From the NCBI GenBank assembly GCA_963921825.1, contig OY997594.1, forward strand, positions 18,109,001 to 18,173,000: a DNA stretch of 64,000 nt. Direction: 5' to 3'. The stretch is from Erodium maritimum. Its lineage: Eukaryota; Streptophyta; Magnoliopsida; Geraniales; Geraniaceae. The notes beneath the pieces were generated by a model. The model was given only the letters and a program-made list of their open reading frames with translations. It made no database searches and was not told where the DNA came from. Shown one piece after another: positions 1-12,201 of the stretch (positions are counted from its first letter, which is position 1; each line of letters starts with the position of its first letter). Position numbers and translations under genes: made by a program.

Positions 1-1551
1 GACCGATGCAACTATGAACACTCGTTCTTCGTTGAAAACCAGATTAGGTCCAACACGAGTACTCGATTAGAATAGAAGCAACAAAGATCATATGATACAA
101 CATGAATACCTGATTAGAACCGAAGCAACACATACCATATGCTCCTACTTTAATACTCGATTTACACCCATCCAACTATGAGCTCACGTTCTTAATTTGA
201 AACTTGATTAGGCTCTACACAATACTTAGTTGAATACCCGTTTTGGACCGATGCAACTATGAGCACACGCTCTTAGTTAAAAACCTGAATAGGTCCGACA
301 CATCTCTTACCCGTTTTGGACCGATCCAACTATGAGCACACGCTCTTAATTTGAAACTTGATTTGGCTCGACGCAACTCTTAGTTGAATACCCGTTTTGG
401 ACCGATGCAACTATGAGCACATGCTCTTAGTTTAAAATCAGGTTAGGTCCAACGCGATTATTTAAATACAATTGAAGCGACAAAAATCATATGATCGTAC
501 AAGAATACACGATTAAAACCGAAGCAACACAGATCTTATGCTCCTACTTGAATAACCGATTTGGACCGATTTAACTATGAGCAAACACTCTTAGTTGAAA
601 ACCTGAATAGGTCCGACGCAAATCTTATTTGAATACCCGTTTTGGACCGATGCAACTATGAGCACATGCTCTTAGTTAAAAACCCGAAAAGGTCCGACAC
701 ATCACGCAACTCTTAGTTGAATACCCGTTTTGGACCGATGCAACTATGAGCACACGCTCGTAGGTTAAAATCAGGTTAGGTCCAACACGATTATTCAATT
801 ACAATTGAAGCGATAAAAATCATATGATCGTACAAGAATACACGATTAAAACCGAAGCAACACAGATCTTATGCTCCTACTTGAATAACCGATTTGGACC
901 GATTTAACTATGAGCAAACACTCTTAGTTGAAAACCGGAATAGGTCCGACACATCTCTTACCCGTTTTGGACCGATGCAACTATGAACGCTCGTTCTTCG
1001 TTGAAAACCAGATTAGGTCCAACACGAGTACTCGATTAGAATCGAAGCAAAAAGATCATATGATACTACATGGATACCCGATTAGAACCGAGGCAACACA
1101 TATCATATGCTCCTACTTTAATACCCGATTAGGTCCTATGCTACTATGAACACACGCTCATAGATGTGTACCCGATTAAAAGTGAGGCATACATGAATAC
1201 TCGATATTGGCCGATCCAACTATCAGCACACGCTCTTAGTTGAAAACCTGAATAGGCCCGACACAACTCTTAGTTAAATACCCTAATTGGATCGAAGCAA
1301 CTATTTACACACGCTTTTGGTTGAAAACCCGATTAGGTCCAACGCACCTATGAACACGCTCTTAGATGTGTACCTGATTAAATTCGAAGCAACAAAGATC
1401 ACACGCTTAGAACTAAAACAACACAGATCATATGCTCATACTTGAATACCCGATTTGGACCAATTTAACTATGAGCACACGCTCTTAATTCAAAACCTGA
1501 ACATGTCTGACGCAACTCTTAGTTTAATACTCGTTTTGGACCGATGCAACT
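1..1551. repeat. Satellite-like tandem array, segment 1
   Basis: The sequence is built from diverged modules that open with GACCGATGCAACTATGAGCA or close variants. Short modules of about 80 bp end in TACCCGTTTTG. Long modules of about 160 bp carry an extra part with ATCATATGATC and end in AATAACCGATTTG. Modules differ by point changes and small indels and their order is irregular, so I cannot define one higher-order period by eye. No open reading frame is conserved across modules, so I read the array as non-coding. It runs off the left edge of the window. I do not recognise it as a named satellite. Confidence 0.85.
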
Positions 1552-2890
1552 ATGATCATACCACTTACACACAATGTTACCTGTTGGTATCGCAACTTCT
1601 GAATTGTTAGAGTTCTTCTGGTTGCATGAAGTGTTGCATTCTTATCGCATCTACTATTTGCTAAACTAGATATTGTTTCATTTTACATGATCTTTTAAAT
1701 TCATTTGTGTCCTATTGTTTGGTTTCCTCAGGAACCATCTGAAACTAAACGTTAGAACTCGAAGCAGACCTTCAAGTCAAAAAAGAAGTTCTTGGAGTTC
1801 ACTTTGAAGTATCAACAAGTTCTTGCAGAGAGATATATGCATGCAGGTATGTTGAAAGTTCAAGGTCAAGATAGTGTTGGTTGTGTTTTCTGATTTTTTT
1901 CATATGCAATTTCTGAATATTATCAGAATATATTTAGTTGAACCAAATTTTAATACGAATATCTTATTGTTGCTCTCTAAAATTGTAAATGTGAATCTTA
2001 TGGGTTTATTCTCCTTTGTAACAATTTCTGTTCGAGATAAGCTTGAGTCCTTGTTCAGGGACCTTCAACGCCAGAACAAAATGCTAATGGTACAATTTCC
2101 TTTATATGCTGCATTTTCACTAATTTATACTATAAGGCTTATACATCAAGTATATAAATATATTGATTTGTCGATAATGATTGCAAGGTGTTAGTTGATA
2201 TGTGTTAAGAATTTGATCTGTATTTTTGGTTGTTAAGAAATGGCACGAAAATTATGTGAATTAGATTTATTTGCAGAAACATCAAAAACTCTTGTTAGTT
2301 TTGGCCCCATTTTTAAATTAATGGGGACTGCTAATAGACCTTGTTTTAATTGTCTGGCTCATGATCCAATTCAAATTTAAGTATGCATATTGGTAATTTG
2401 TTTTTGACAAGTCTAATTATGTTGTTGTCTCAACAAAAACTGTAGATGGCGATTTGCCAAGGGTACTAACACGTGCGAATTGTCTCCAGCTCCCTCTATA
2501 CTCAACTAAGGTAATTTCTCAAACAAATCTATGGTTTGTTGTTTAATCACTCAAGTTTTAGTATTTTTAGTTGAAACTTTGTTTTCCATTGTTTGTGTTT
2601 ATGTCTGTGTTTGAGACCAAATATCTTTGTACACTTGGTCAGTCATAAAAGTTAGGGGAAATTGTCAAAAACTGCCCTAAAGATTCGACCACAAACGAGT
2701 TGATGTACAAAGTTTCGTTCACGCTGTGTGGCTACCTTGAAGTTTTGTCCACGATTTTTTAGTTTTGACGTAGGGATGTTCAGAATGATGGTCTAGGCAG
2801 TGCTTCCCGGACCGAATTGAAGCGTGGACAAAACTTCGATGCACCCACAAAAGCGGGGGTAAAACATCAATGCACCCACAAAAGCGTGGA
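1552..2890 (+). other. Non-satellite island inside the array
   Basis: The satellite modules stop near 1,551 and resume near 2,891. The island is AT-rich and looks like intron and exon sequence of an ordinary gene. It contains two taxilin-like exons, annotated separately. Its last part, about 2,655-2,890, differs in character: it begins with a GGGGAAATTGTCAAAAACTG-type sequence and includes a roughly 30-bp tandem duplication around TGCACCCACAAAAGCG at 2,838-2,888. Such an end could be a transposon terminus, but I see no clear terminal inverted repeat or target duplication. A host gene fragment carried in by an element, or an old locus invaded by satellite, are both possible. Confidence 0.55.
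1732..2089 (+). pseudogene. Taxilin-like gene fragment, two exons, dead
   Basis: Exon a (1,732-1,846) follows a splice acceptor (TTTCCTCAG) and ends at a GT donor. It reads ...KKFLEFTLKYQQVLAER. Exon b (2,022-2,089) reads AISVRDKLESLFRDLQRQN followed by KMLM, and then a GT donor. Joined, the phase is correct: exon a leaves one base and exon b supplies two. From memory, this is the conserved coiled-coil core of plant taxilins, which contain very similar KYQQVLAERDA and VRDKLESLCRELQRQN stretches. The copy is dead. Exon a has an in-frame TAG at 1,753-1,755, and the acceptor before exon b reads AA where AG is expected (2,020-2,021). Neighbouring taxilin exons were not found with confidence; the island is surrounded by satellite. 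Confidence 0.7.
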
Positions 2891-4724
2891 CCGATTGGAC
2901 CTATGCAACTATCAACACACTTCTTAGATGAAAACCAGATTAGGTCCAACACAAGTACTCGATTAGAATCGAAGCAACAAAGGTCATATGATCCTACCTG
3001 AATACCTGATTAGAACCGAAGCAACACAGATCATATGCTCCTACATGAATAACCGATTTGGACCAATTTAACTTTGAGCAAACATTCTTAGTTGAATGCC
3101 TAAATACGTCCGACACAAATCTTAGTTGAATACCCGTTTTGGACGGATGCAAATATGAGCACATTCTCTTGTTTTAAAACCAAATTAGGTCCAACGCGAT
3201 TACTCGATTAGCATCGAAGAAACAAAGATCATATGATCCTACATGAATACTCGATTAGAACCAATGTAACACAAATCATATGCTCCTATTTGAATAACTG
3301 ATTTGGACCGATCTAACTATGAGCACACACACTTAGTTAAAAACACGAATAGGTCCGACACATCTTTTTCCCGTTTTGGACCGATTTAACTATGAGCACA
3401 TGCTCTTAATTTGAAACTTGATTAGGCTCGACGCAACTCTTAGTTGAATACCCATTTTGGACTGATTCAATTTTGAGCACACGCTCTTAGTTGAAAACCA
3501 GGTTAGGTCCAACGCGATTATTCAATTTCAATTGAAGCGACAAAGATCATATGATCCTACAAGAATACCTGATTAGAACCGAAGCAACATAGATTTTATG
3601 CTCCTACTTGAATAACCGATTTAACAATGAGCACAAACTCTTAGTTGAAAACCTGAATAGGTCCGACGCAAATCTTATTTGAATACCCGTTTTGGACCGA
3701 TGCAACTATGAGCACACGCTCTAAGTTAAAAACCTGAATAGGCCCGACACATCTCTTACCCGTTTTGGACCGATCCAACTATGAGCACACGCTCTTAATT
3801 TGAAACTTGATTAGGCTCGACGCAACTCTTAGTGGAATACCCGTTTTGGACCGATGCAACTATGAGCACACGCTCTTAGTTTAAAATCAGGTTAGGTCCA
3901 ACGCGATTATTCAATTACAATTGAAGTGACAAAAATCATATGATCGTACAAGAATACACGATTAAAACCGAAGCAACACAGATCTTATGCTCTTACTTGA
4001 ATAACCAATTTGGACCGATTTAACTATGAGCAAACACTCTTAGTTGAAAACCGGAATAGGTCCGACACATCTCTTACCCGTTTTGGACCGATGCAACTGT
4101 GAACACTCGTTCTTCGTTGAAAACCAGATTAGGTCCAACACGAGTACTCGATTAGAATTGAAGCAACAAAGATCATATGATACTACATGAATACCCGATT
4201 AGAACCGAGGCAACACATATCATATGCTCCTACTTTAATACCCGATTTAGACCGATCTAACTATCAGCAGACGCTCTGAATTTGAAACTTGATTAGGCTC
4301 GACGCAACTCTAAGTTGAATACCCGTATTGGACCGATACAATTATGAGCACACGCTCTTAGTTTAAAACCAGATTAGGTCCAACACGATTATTCAATTAC
4401 AATTGAAGCGAAAAAAATCATATTTTTTGACTATGAGCACACGATCTAACTATGAGCACATACTCTTAGTTGAAAACATGAATAGGTCCGACGCAAATCT
4501 TATTTGAATACTCGTTTTGGACCGATGCAACTATGAGCACACGATCTTAGTTAAAAACCTGAATAGGTCCGACACATCTACGTTTTTGACCGATCCAACT
4601 ATGAGCACACGCTCTTAATTTGAAACTTGATTAGGCTCGACGCAACTCTTAGCTGAATACTTGTTTTGGACCGATGCAACTATGAGCACATGCTCTTAGT
4701 TGAAAACCAGGTTATGTCCAACGT
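2891..4724. repeat. Satellite-like tandem array, segment 2
   Basis: Same short and long modules as segment 1, in the same direction. It ends inside a long module at TATGTCCAACGT, where the LTR element at 4,725 begins. The module resumes after that element at 11,493 with GATTATTAAATTAC, which shows that the element inserted into a pre-existing array. Confidence 0.85.
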
Positions 4725-6845
4725 TGTCTCGCCCCAATTTCAGTAAACCGAACTCGGGACGCGAACATTTAAAAAGATACAATATTTGAAACCTGTTTTG
4801 AATCAACACTTTAAAATCGCCATTTAATAAATCAAAAAGGATCATTTACAACTTCAAAAACGTCCCAACAAATGGACTAGACTCAAAAGATAAAACCCGG
4901 ACTCCGCTCCTAGCTCCTCAAGCTTCGAGAGCCCACCTAGTGCTTCCTGTGATCAGTACCTGTAGGAAAAGCAGCTAGGGGTAAGCGTTCGCTCACCACC
5001 ACGGATAACAGACTGACTACGGCATAATCAGCAGACAAAGCCGGTAACACCAACAACCAACCTAACACCGGGATCACTATCCCCAAACTCAAGTAACCCG
5101 ACCGACACCCACACTGATACTTTCCTCAACCGACTCAACACTCGGACACGTAAAGTAGACCCGACACAACGATTGACGACCTCCTCCAAAGACACGATGG
5201 ACCACCACGCAACACCCAAGATCACGAAGGATCGCACACCAAACAAGATCACAAAGGATCGCATTCATGTCAGCTGCTCAGTGCCGGTTGCTAACCGGAT
5301 GGGCTCGAGCCTGCCCCACGCGCTTTGCCGATCCTTGTCAGGCTCCAAGCGGTCGACCTGTTGGCGATAAACCGAGCTACTTCTCCGATAGCTAGTCGGA
5401 AGGGAAGCTGCCCTTTCCATCGCCTAAAAACGCTCACAACCTTCCGAGACTCGAACTCGGTCAGGCTAGCCAAAGAACGCTCGCAACCTTCCGAGACTCG
5501 AACTCGGTCAGGCCAGCCAAAGAACGCTCGCAACTTACCGAGACTCGAACTCGGGCAAGCCAGCCAAATTCCACACCACTTCCCAACACACAGTCGGGTC
5601 ACTAACCTCGGGCAAGCACAATCATAATCACAAGCAAAGTTCAACAAACAGCAACAACACAGGTTCAACACTCCACAGACACTCATGGCCACCCAAGACA
5701 CCAACAGTAAAACACGGATTCAACAACCCCACGTGCACTCACGGCCTCCCAAGACACACCAATCATAACTCACGGGCTCAACAACCCCACGGGCACTCAC
5801 GACCTCCCAAGACACACCAACCATAACTCACGGGCTCAACAACCCCACGGGCACTCATGGCCTCCCAAGACACACTAATAGTAACTCACGGGCTCAACAA
5901 CCCCACGGGCTCTCATGGCCACCAAGACACACAAACAGTAACTCACGGGCTCAACAACCCCACAAGCACTCACGGCCACCCAAGACACACCAACAGTAAC
6001 TCACGGGCTCAACAACCCCACGGATACTCACGGTCACCCAAGACACACCAACAGTAACTCACGGACTCGACAACTCCACAGGCACTCACGACCTTCCAAG
6101 ACACACCAACAGTAAATACACGGGTTCAACAACCCCACAGGCACTCACGGCCTCCCAAGACACACCAACAGTAAAGACACGGGTTCAACAACCCCACGGG
6201 CACTCATGGCCTCCCAAGACACAACAGTAAAGTACGGACTCTCATGGCCACCCAAGACACAACAGTAAAACACGGGCTCTCATGGCCACGCAAGACACAA
6301 AATACACAATCAACCTCCGGCATAACCAATGCCTCAGTGTCACATGCATAAGTTCGATAAGTTCTCTGCTCCTACGACACTACTAAGTGTCACATGCAAT
6401 TCTAATGTTCGATACATTCCTGAATCTTACGGCACTACCCGGTATTGCCTACCTTTCTAATATTCGATAAACTTACTTAACCCACAACACCTCAGTGTCA
6501 CATGCATTTCTACTGTTAACTTTCCCTAGTTAGGGCCGAGATCCGATTACTTTTTCCTACCTCGTATGCTTTCTCCAAAGCGCACAAAATAAGCTCCGGC
6601 ATGATCTCGGTCACTCGCCTAGCTTTCCCTTTCCTCTGTCAGCGGCACGATCTAAAAGAACACAATTTTAAACGCCTTTAAGCTTGCAGGCATAAACGGA
6701 ATTTTATTAAACCCGACGCCCAAAAGTAACCCCGACAATGTCGATCACTGCCAAACTCCCCAATTACTCGACATTGTCGATATTGGACCCGGAAAAGCCC
6801 GATTCGCCCGACATGGCGAATCTGCCAGGGTTTTGGAAACGCCCT
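4725..6845 (-). repeat. 3' LTR copy of family A, truncated and chimeric
   Basis: It matches 8,147-10,330 with few differences from the terminal CGCCCCAATTTCAG to the stretch GCCAGGGTTTTGGAAACGCC. At about 6,845 the match stops abruptly and different sequence begins. The outermost 3' base triplet is changed (GTCTCG where the partner has GTCACG). Confidence 0.75.
5680..6310 (-). repeat. Minisatellite in LTR A, 56-58-bp unit
   Basis: About ten tandem copies of a unit containing ACACCAACAGTAACTCACGG and CTCAACAACCCCACGGGCAC. The homologous block is at 9,050-9,700, in the inverted fragment at 12,530-12,905, and in the LTR at 20,370-20,800. Copy number and sequence differ between LTRs, so the block mutates by unequal exchange or slippage. 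The long antisense-style frames through it are repeat artefacts. Confidence 0.8.
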
Positions 6846-7540
6846 TTCGATTATGGCATACTAGTAACGCACTAAAGACTTACCGATCTAACCAGGGCAA
6901 ACCACTACCTCAAAACCTGATGCCAAACGTCACACTGCTCACGCCATCAAGACCTCAAGTACTCGCTCAAGTAAGATAAACCTTGACACGGGAAACACGT
7001 CCTCAACTCAGTAACTCACTATTGCTCACAACCTCAATACCCCAATTACCCGATCACATAAGGAAACCTCAAATAACCCACTCACGTGAGGGAAACCTCG
7101 AACACCCGTTCACATAGGGAAACCTAGTTCGTATGGCGCCGCAGCGCACCAACCCTAACCCCTCTCCATGGTGAGACCCTCACACCGAAGCGCTGTATCA
7201 CTACCGTAGGTTATTGATGAGTCTCGAACCCAAGACCTCATCCCTTTAACACCGAACTTACGGCCTCTACCACCAGCACAATCATTTACACGGTCATGCA
7301 AAACCGACACTCAAACTACACAAACAAGACGGTGGAACGGACAGGGGTCACAGATCCGTGGCAGACCCCGTCATGGTTGGGGTCACGGGACCGTGACAAA
7401 CCTAAAATTCGCCAAATCGCTCTGGTCCGTCACGGATCCGTGACAAGATCCGTGACGCTCGCGCAGACCTGTTTTCCAATTTCGCTTCAACTCGTACCTT
7501 ACCCCGTTTTAACCCTAAAATAGCCCCAAACGACACATAC
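6846..7540 (-). repeat. Foreign LTR-like segment inside element
   Basis: After the break at 6,845 the sequence has TTATGGCATACTAGTAACGC, close to 33,776-33,796 in a family B LTR. At 7,429-7,444 it carries the palindrome GTCACGGATCCGTGAC, also present in family B LTRs at 38,749 and 45,685. This suggests a recombination or nested-insertion scar joining family A to a family B relative. It contains no plausible coding region. Confidence 0.5.
7143..7292 (-). repeat. Possible tRNA-derived (SINE-like) segment
   Basis: On the minus strand a GGTGGTAGAGGCC stretch lies about 35 bp upstream of GGGTTCGAGACTC, which resembles a pol III B box (GGTTCGANNCC). The spacing fits A and B boxes. I see no poly(A) end or target duplication, so this is only a candidate. 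Confidence 0.25.
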
Positions 7541-8130
7541 TCTTGACCACCAATTCGACAACACACGCACCACGACTCACATACAAATCAAGTGATTCAT
7601 ACTCAACCAAAACAAAAGCCGACACGGCCAAACAACACAACAACACTCGCCCACTGGGCCAACCAACACCAAACTACGCCCACCGGGCCAACTAAAATCA
7701 AAACCCGCCCACAGGGCCAATCAAAATCAAACACGCCCTCAGGGCCAATCAAATTTTAAAACGCGTCCACTGGGCCAACCAATTTTAAAACTTTCTCCAC
7801 TTCATTAAAAACCTCATTTCTTGACATCAGGTAGTTACAACCCGGTCCAGGCGTCCCCGAACTACATTGTACCCATTTGATGTCAACACCGTCGCGCTCG
7901 GCTACAGGGGCGCCCCTGGGTCGAGTCGCGGTAGTTCGAAAATGTTTCACGCAGCAACACACAAAGAGTATGCCCGTAACCCCGTACTGCACATACGCAC
8001 AAACACAAACAGGACTCACAACACAACGGGTCTACACACGGTTCCGTCCTGCGTTTCCAACGCACGACGAGACTCCACTGATTCGACTCTCCCCACCTAA
8101 TTGACGTACAATCTGAGGTGTGAAACCTCG
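7541..8130 (-). other. Internal non-coding region of family A element
   Basis: This stretch lies between the PBS and the foreign segment. Its PBS-proximal 330 bp has a diverged copy at about 12,907-13,232 on the opposite strand, so it is a genuine part of the family. At 7,640-7,795 there are about five imperfect copies of a 30-35-bp unit with the core CCCACNGGGCCAA. The longest open frames are short, differ between copies and show no known domain. Confidence 0.6.
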
Positions 8131-8143
8131 AGCTCTGATACCA
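8131..8143 (-). promoter_or_regulatory. Primer-binding site, initiator Met-tRNA
   Basis: The minus strand reads TGGTATCAGAGCT three bases inside the LTR end. TGGTATCAGAGC is the standard plant retrotransposon PBS, complementary to the 3' end of initiator Met-tRNA. It fixes the element as minus-strand and shows that the LTR end at 8,147 is the U5 end. Confidence 0.9.
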
Positions 8144-8146
8144 AGC

Positions 8147-11100
8147 TGTCACGCCCCAATTTCAGTAATCCGAACTCGGGACGCGAACATTTAAAAAGAT
8201 ACAGTATTTGGAACCTGTTTTGAATCAACACTTTAAAATCGCCATTTAATAAATAAAAAAAAGGATCATTTACAACTTCAAAAACGTCCCAACAAATGGA
8301 CAAAGTACAAGGTATCCGTCACTAGACTCAAAAGATAAAACCCGGTCTCCGATCCTAGCTCCTCAAGCTTCGAGAGCCCACCTAGTCCTTCTTGTGATCA
8401 GTACCTGTAGGAAAAACAGCTAGGGGTGAGCGTTCGCTCACCACCACGGATAACAGACTGACTACGGCATAATCAGCAGACAAAGCTGGTAACACCAACA
8501 ACCAACTCAACACTCGGACACGTAAAGTAGACCCGACACAACGATTGGCGACCTCCTCCAAAGACACGATAGACCACCACGCAACACCCAAGATCACGAA
8601 GGATCGCACACCAAACAAGATCACAAAGGATCGCACTCTTGTTAGCTGCTCAGTGCCGGTTGCTAACCAGCTGGGCTCGAGCCTGCCCCACGCGCTTTGC
8701 CGATCCTTGTCAGGCTCCAGGCGGTCGACCTGTTGGCGATAAACCGAGCTACTTCTCCGATAGCTAGTCGGAAGGGGAGCTGCCCTTTCCATAGCCTAAA
8801 AACGCTCACAACCTTCCGAGACTCGAACTCGGTCAGGCTAGCCAAAGAACGCTCGCAACCTTCCGAGACTCGAACTCGGTCAGGCCAGCGAAAGAACGCT
8901 CGCAACTTACCGAGACTCGATCTCGGGTAAGCCAGCCAAATTCCACACCACTTCCCGACACACAGTCGGGTCACTAACCTCGGGCAAGCACAATCACAAT
9001 CACAATCACAAGCAAAGTTCAACAAACAGCAACAACACAGGTTCAACACTCCGCAGGCACTCATTGCCACCCAAGACACCAACAGTAAAACACGGATTCA
9101 ACAACCCCACGGGCACTCACGGCCTCCCAAGACACACCAACCATAACTCACGGGCTCAACAACCCCACGGGCACTCACGACCTCCCAAGACACACCAACC
9201 ATAACTCACGGGCTCAACAAGCCCACGGGCACTCATGGCCACCCAAGACACACCAAAAGTAACTCACGGGCTCAACAACACCACGGGCACTCATGACCAC
9301 CAAGACACACCAACAGTAACTCACGGGCTTAACAACCCCACGGGCACTCACGGCCACCCAAGACACACCAACAGTAACTCACGAGCTCGACAACCACACA
9401 TGCACTCACGGCCTTCCAAGACACACCAACAGTAAAGACACGGGTTCAACAACCCCACAGGCACTCACGGCCTCCCAAGACACACCAACAGTAAAGACAC
9501 GGGTTCAACAACCCCACAGGCACTCCCGGCCTCCCAAGACACACCAACAGTAAAGACACGGGTTCAACAACCCCACGGGCACTCATGGCCTCCCAAGACA
9601 AAACAGTAAAGTACGGACTCTCATGGCCACCCAAGACACAACAGTAAAACACGGGCTCTCATGGCCACGCAAGACACAAAATACACAATCAACCTCCGGC
9701 ATAACCAATGCCTCCAACAATCCTAATATCAACAGTTTCACAATCAACCTCCGGGCATGGTCATATGCCTCCAGTACTCCTAATCTCGATAAGTTCGCAA
9801 TCAACATCCGGGCATGGTCATACGCCTCCAGTAATTCTAACATCGATAAGTTCTCTGCTCATACGACACTACTAAGTGTCACATGCAATTCTAATGTTCG
9901 ATACATTCCTGAATCATACGGCACTACCCGGTATCGCATACCTTTCTAATATTCGATAAACCTACTTAACTCACAACACCTCAGTGTCACATGCATTTCT
10001 ACTGTTAACTTTCCCTAGTCAGGGCCGAGATCCGACTACTTTTCCCTACCTCGTATGCTTTCTCCAAAGCGCACAAAATAAGCTCCGGCATGATCTCGGT
10101 CACTCGCCTAGCTTTCCCTTTCCTCTGTCAGTGGCACGATCTAAAAGAACACAATTTTAAACGCCTTTAAGCTTGCAGGCATAAACGGAATTTTATTAAA
10201 CCTGACGCCCAAAAGTAACCCCGACAATGTCGATCACTCCCAAACTCCCCTATTACTCGACATTGTCGATATTGGACCCGGAAAAGCCCGATTCGCCCGA
10301 CATGGCGAATCTGCCAGGGTTTTGGAAACGCCCTTCCGGGGCTCTGAAAATTCCCGTTTTCGTTTCTACGGTCTTAGAATAATTCAAGGGTTCCTATACA
10401 CTCTACGGAATCCAATTCCGACTTCCGAGTAATTTAATTTGCGTTTCAAGTTTCTAAAACCGTCAATTACAACTTTCACAATTTAATTCCAAATTTCGAT
10501 CCGGTTGTAGATTAATTACTTGGGGAACGTTCTAAACCACCCGAACACGAAAAACCGATACCCGAGCATGTGGGCCCCACAAGACCACAATAGAAAAATT
10601 ACCTTTTCGCCCAAAATGTTCCTAACGAACCCCAAACCTCAACCATTCATCTTTAAACTAATCTTAAACAAAACCCAACCTCAATCAAACCGTTTAAGCT
10701 CAAACCCTAAATTTCAAACGTACTAAAACGAAAATCGGTTAGATGCTCACCGTAGATAATGACGGTGTGAGCTCGGTTTTTCTATCTTTGAGACGATCCG
10801 AAGGTTGGATGGAAGGGAAACGTCATAAATCCTCAAGAACACCTCTCTTTTTCTCTCTTCTCCTTCTCTCTCTAAAGCTCTCTTTTTTTCTAAAACTAAC
10901 TCCTTTTCTTCTCTTTTTTTTTGAAATGGACGTGTAAATCATTCTTTCCCTTTTGTTTTATTTTAAAAAAAATAACAACTAACACTTTAAAAAGCAAACT
11001 AACCATCAAGTAGTCTTGTCTTGTTTTGTCCAATAAACCTAACACCACCACATTGGTGACATGTGGTAAGGTGGGTCCCACACCTTTTGGAAAATAACTA

Positions 11101-11492
11101 CTAGACATTTTCCAATTACATTCGCGAAAATCGGACGTTTCGGGCCCTGAACGAGCACTTTTTTCAAGAAATTATGAAACTTCACGGGCTACAAGGAAAC
11201 GGCTCAACTAAGACCGTCGTGATGAGGGATAAGCTTTTTGGATCCCAAACGGTCCTCGAATGGACCAAAACGTCGCTCGGTTGACTTTTCCAGCGAAAAG
11301 TCAATATTTCCCAAATTGACCAGAGAGTTGCCTTGAGTCCCCCGGAACTCACTTTGGTCGATAGCGGGGTCAACTTACGTCCGGTATGACCCTCGGGGTC
11401 AACTTTAGGTTCATTTAAGTGTCTATCAATTTTTTTCAAATTTTCCTGTTTTTCGCAGGTTTGACTGGCGTTGACCGGGAATGGTTATTACA
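8147..11492 (-). repeat. 5' LTR of family A element, about 3.3 kb
   Basis: The LTR has TG...CA ends on the minus strand (TGTAATAACC at 11,492 and GGGGCGTGACA at 8,147). Its PBS-proximal 2.2 kb matches 4,725-6,845 and 19,528-22,001 almost colinearly. It contains two internal tandem-repeat blocks, a 46-bp unit near 8,810-8,940 and a 56-58-bp unit near 9,050-9,700. The outer part (about 10,340-11,492) is present in only this copy in full. Any promoter should lie in the outer half (U3), but I could not fix a TATA box. Confidence 0.8.
8810..8945 (-). repeat. 46-bp tandem repeat in LTR A
   Basis: Three copies of a unit containing CGCAACCTTCCGAGACTCGA. The partner LTR has the same three copies near 5,430-5,575. 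In the LTR at 19,528 the position is occupied by a different unit of about 45 bp around CGCACTTTTCCCAACGCGAC (about 20,085-20,300). Confidence 0.75.
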
Positions 11493-12201
11493 AAGGTGAT
11501 TATTAAATTACTATTGAAGCGATAAAGATCATATGGTCGTACATGAATACCCGATTAGAACCGAAGCAACACAGATCTTATGCTCCTACTTGAATAACCG
11601 ATTTGGACCGATTTAACTCTGAGCACACACCCTTAGTTGAAAACCTAAATAAGTCCGACACATCTCTTACCCGTTTTGGACCGATGCAACTATGAACACT
11701 CGTTTTTAGTTGAAAACCAGATTAGTACTCGATTAGAATCAAACAACAAAGATCACATGATAGATAATACATGAATACCCGACTAGAACCAAAGCAACAC
11801 AGATCTAATGCTCCTACTTGAATAACCGATTTTGACCGATTTAAATTTGAGCACACACTTATTTGAAAATCTGAATAGGTCCGACGCAAATCATATTTGA
11901 ATAACTGATTTGGACGGATCTAACTATGAGCACACGTTCTTAGTTAAAAACATGAATAGGTCCGACACATCTTTTACCCGTTTTGGACAGATGCAGCTAT
12001 GAGCACACGCTCTTAATTTGAAATTTGGTTAGGCTCGACGCAACTCTTAGTTGAATACCCGTTTTGGACCGATGCAACTATGAGCACACGCTCTTAGTTG
12101 AAAACCAGGTTAGGTCCAACACGATTATTCAATTACAATTGAAGCGACAAAAATCATATGATCGTACATCAATACACGATTAGAACCGAAGCAACACAGA
12201 T
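11493..12201. repeat. Satellite-like tandem array, segment 3
   Basis: Satellite modules resume immediately after the LTR element, at the exact module position where segment 2 stopped. They end at ACACAGATTTCGGCCCTGAC, where an inverted LTR A fragment begins. Confidence 0.85.

Larger units (their letters stand above)
4725..11492 (-). mobile_element. Non-coding LTR retrotransposon (LTR family A) in the satellite
   Basis: On the minus strand the element begins TGTAATAACC at 11,492 and ends GGGGCGAGACA at 4,725. Flanking 5-mers are AAGGT (right) and AACGT (left), a 4-of-5 target duplication, and satellite sequence reads continuously across it. The 5' LTR is 8,147-11,492; the primer-binding site follows at 8,131-8,143. 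The region between the LTRs is only about 1.3 kb and carries no gag, protease, RT or integrase, so the element cannot move on its own (LARD-like). The 3' LTR copy is chimeric beyond 6,845. The enzymes would have to come from a relative elsewhere in the genome. Confidence 0.8.

Noticed and set aside
2440..2510. Third taxilin exon
   Set aside because: There is a donor-like AAG|GTAATT, but the translation (for example DLPRVLTRANCLQLPLYSTK) does not convincingly match the expected EGQNLRLDLSTKFQ-type sequence.
5680..6310. CRISPR-like regular repeats
   Set aside because: The repeats are directly adjacent minisatellite units without unique spacers, and the sequence is a plant LTR.
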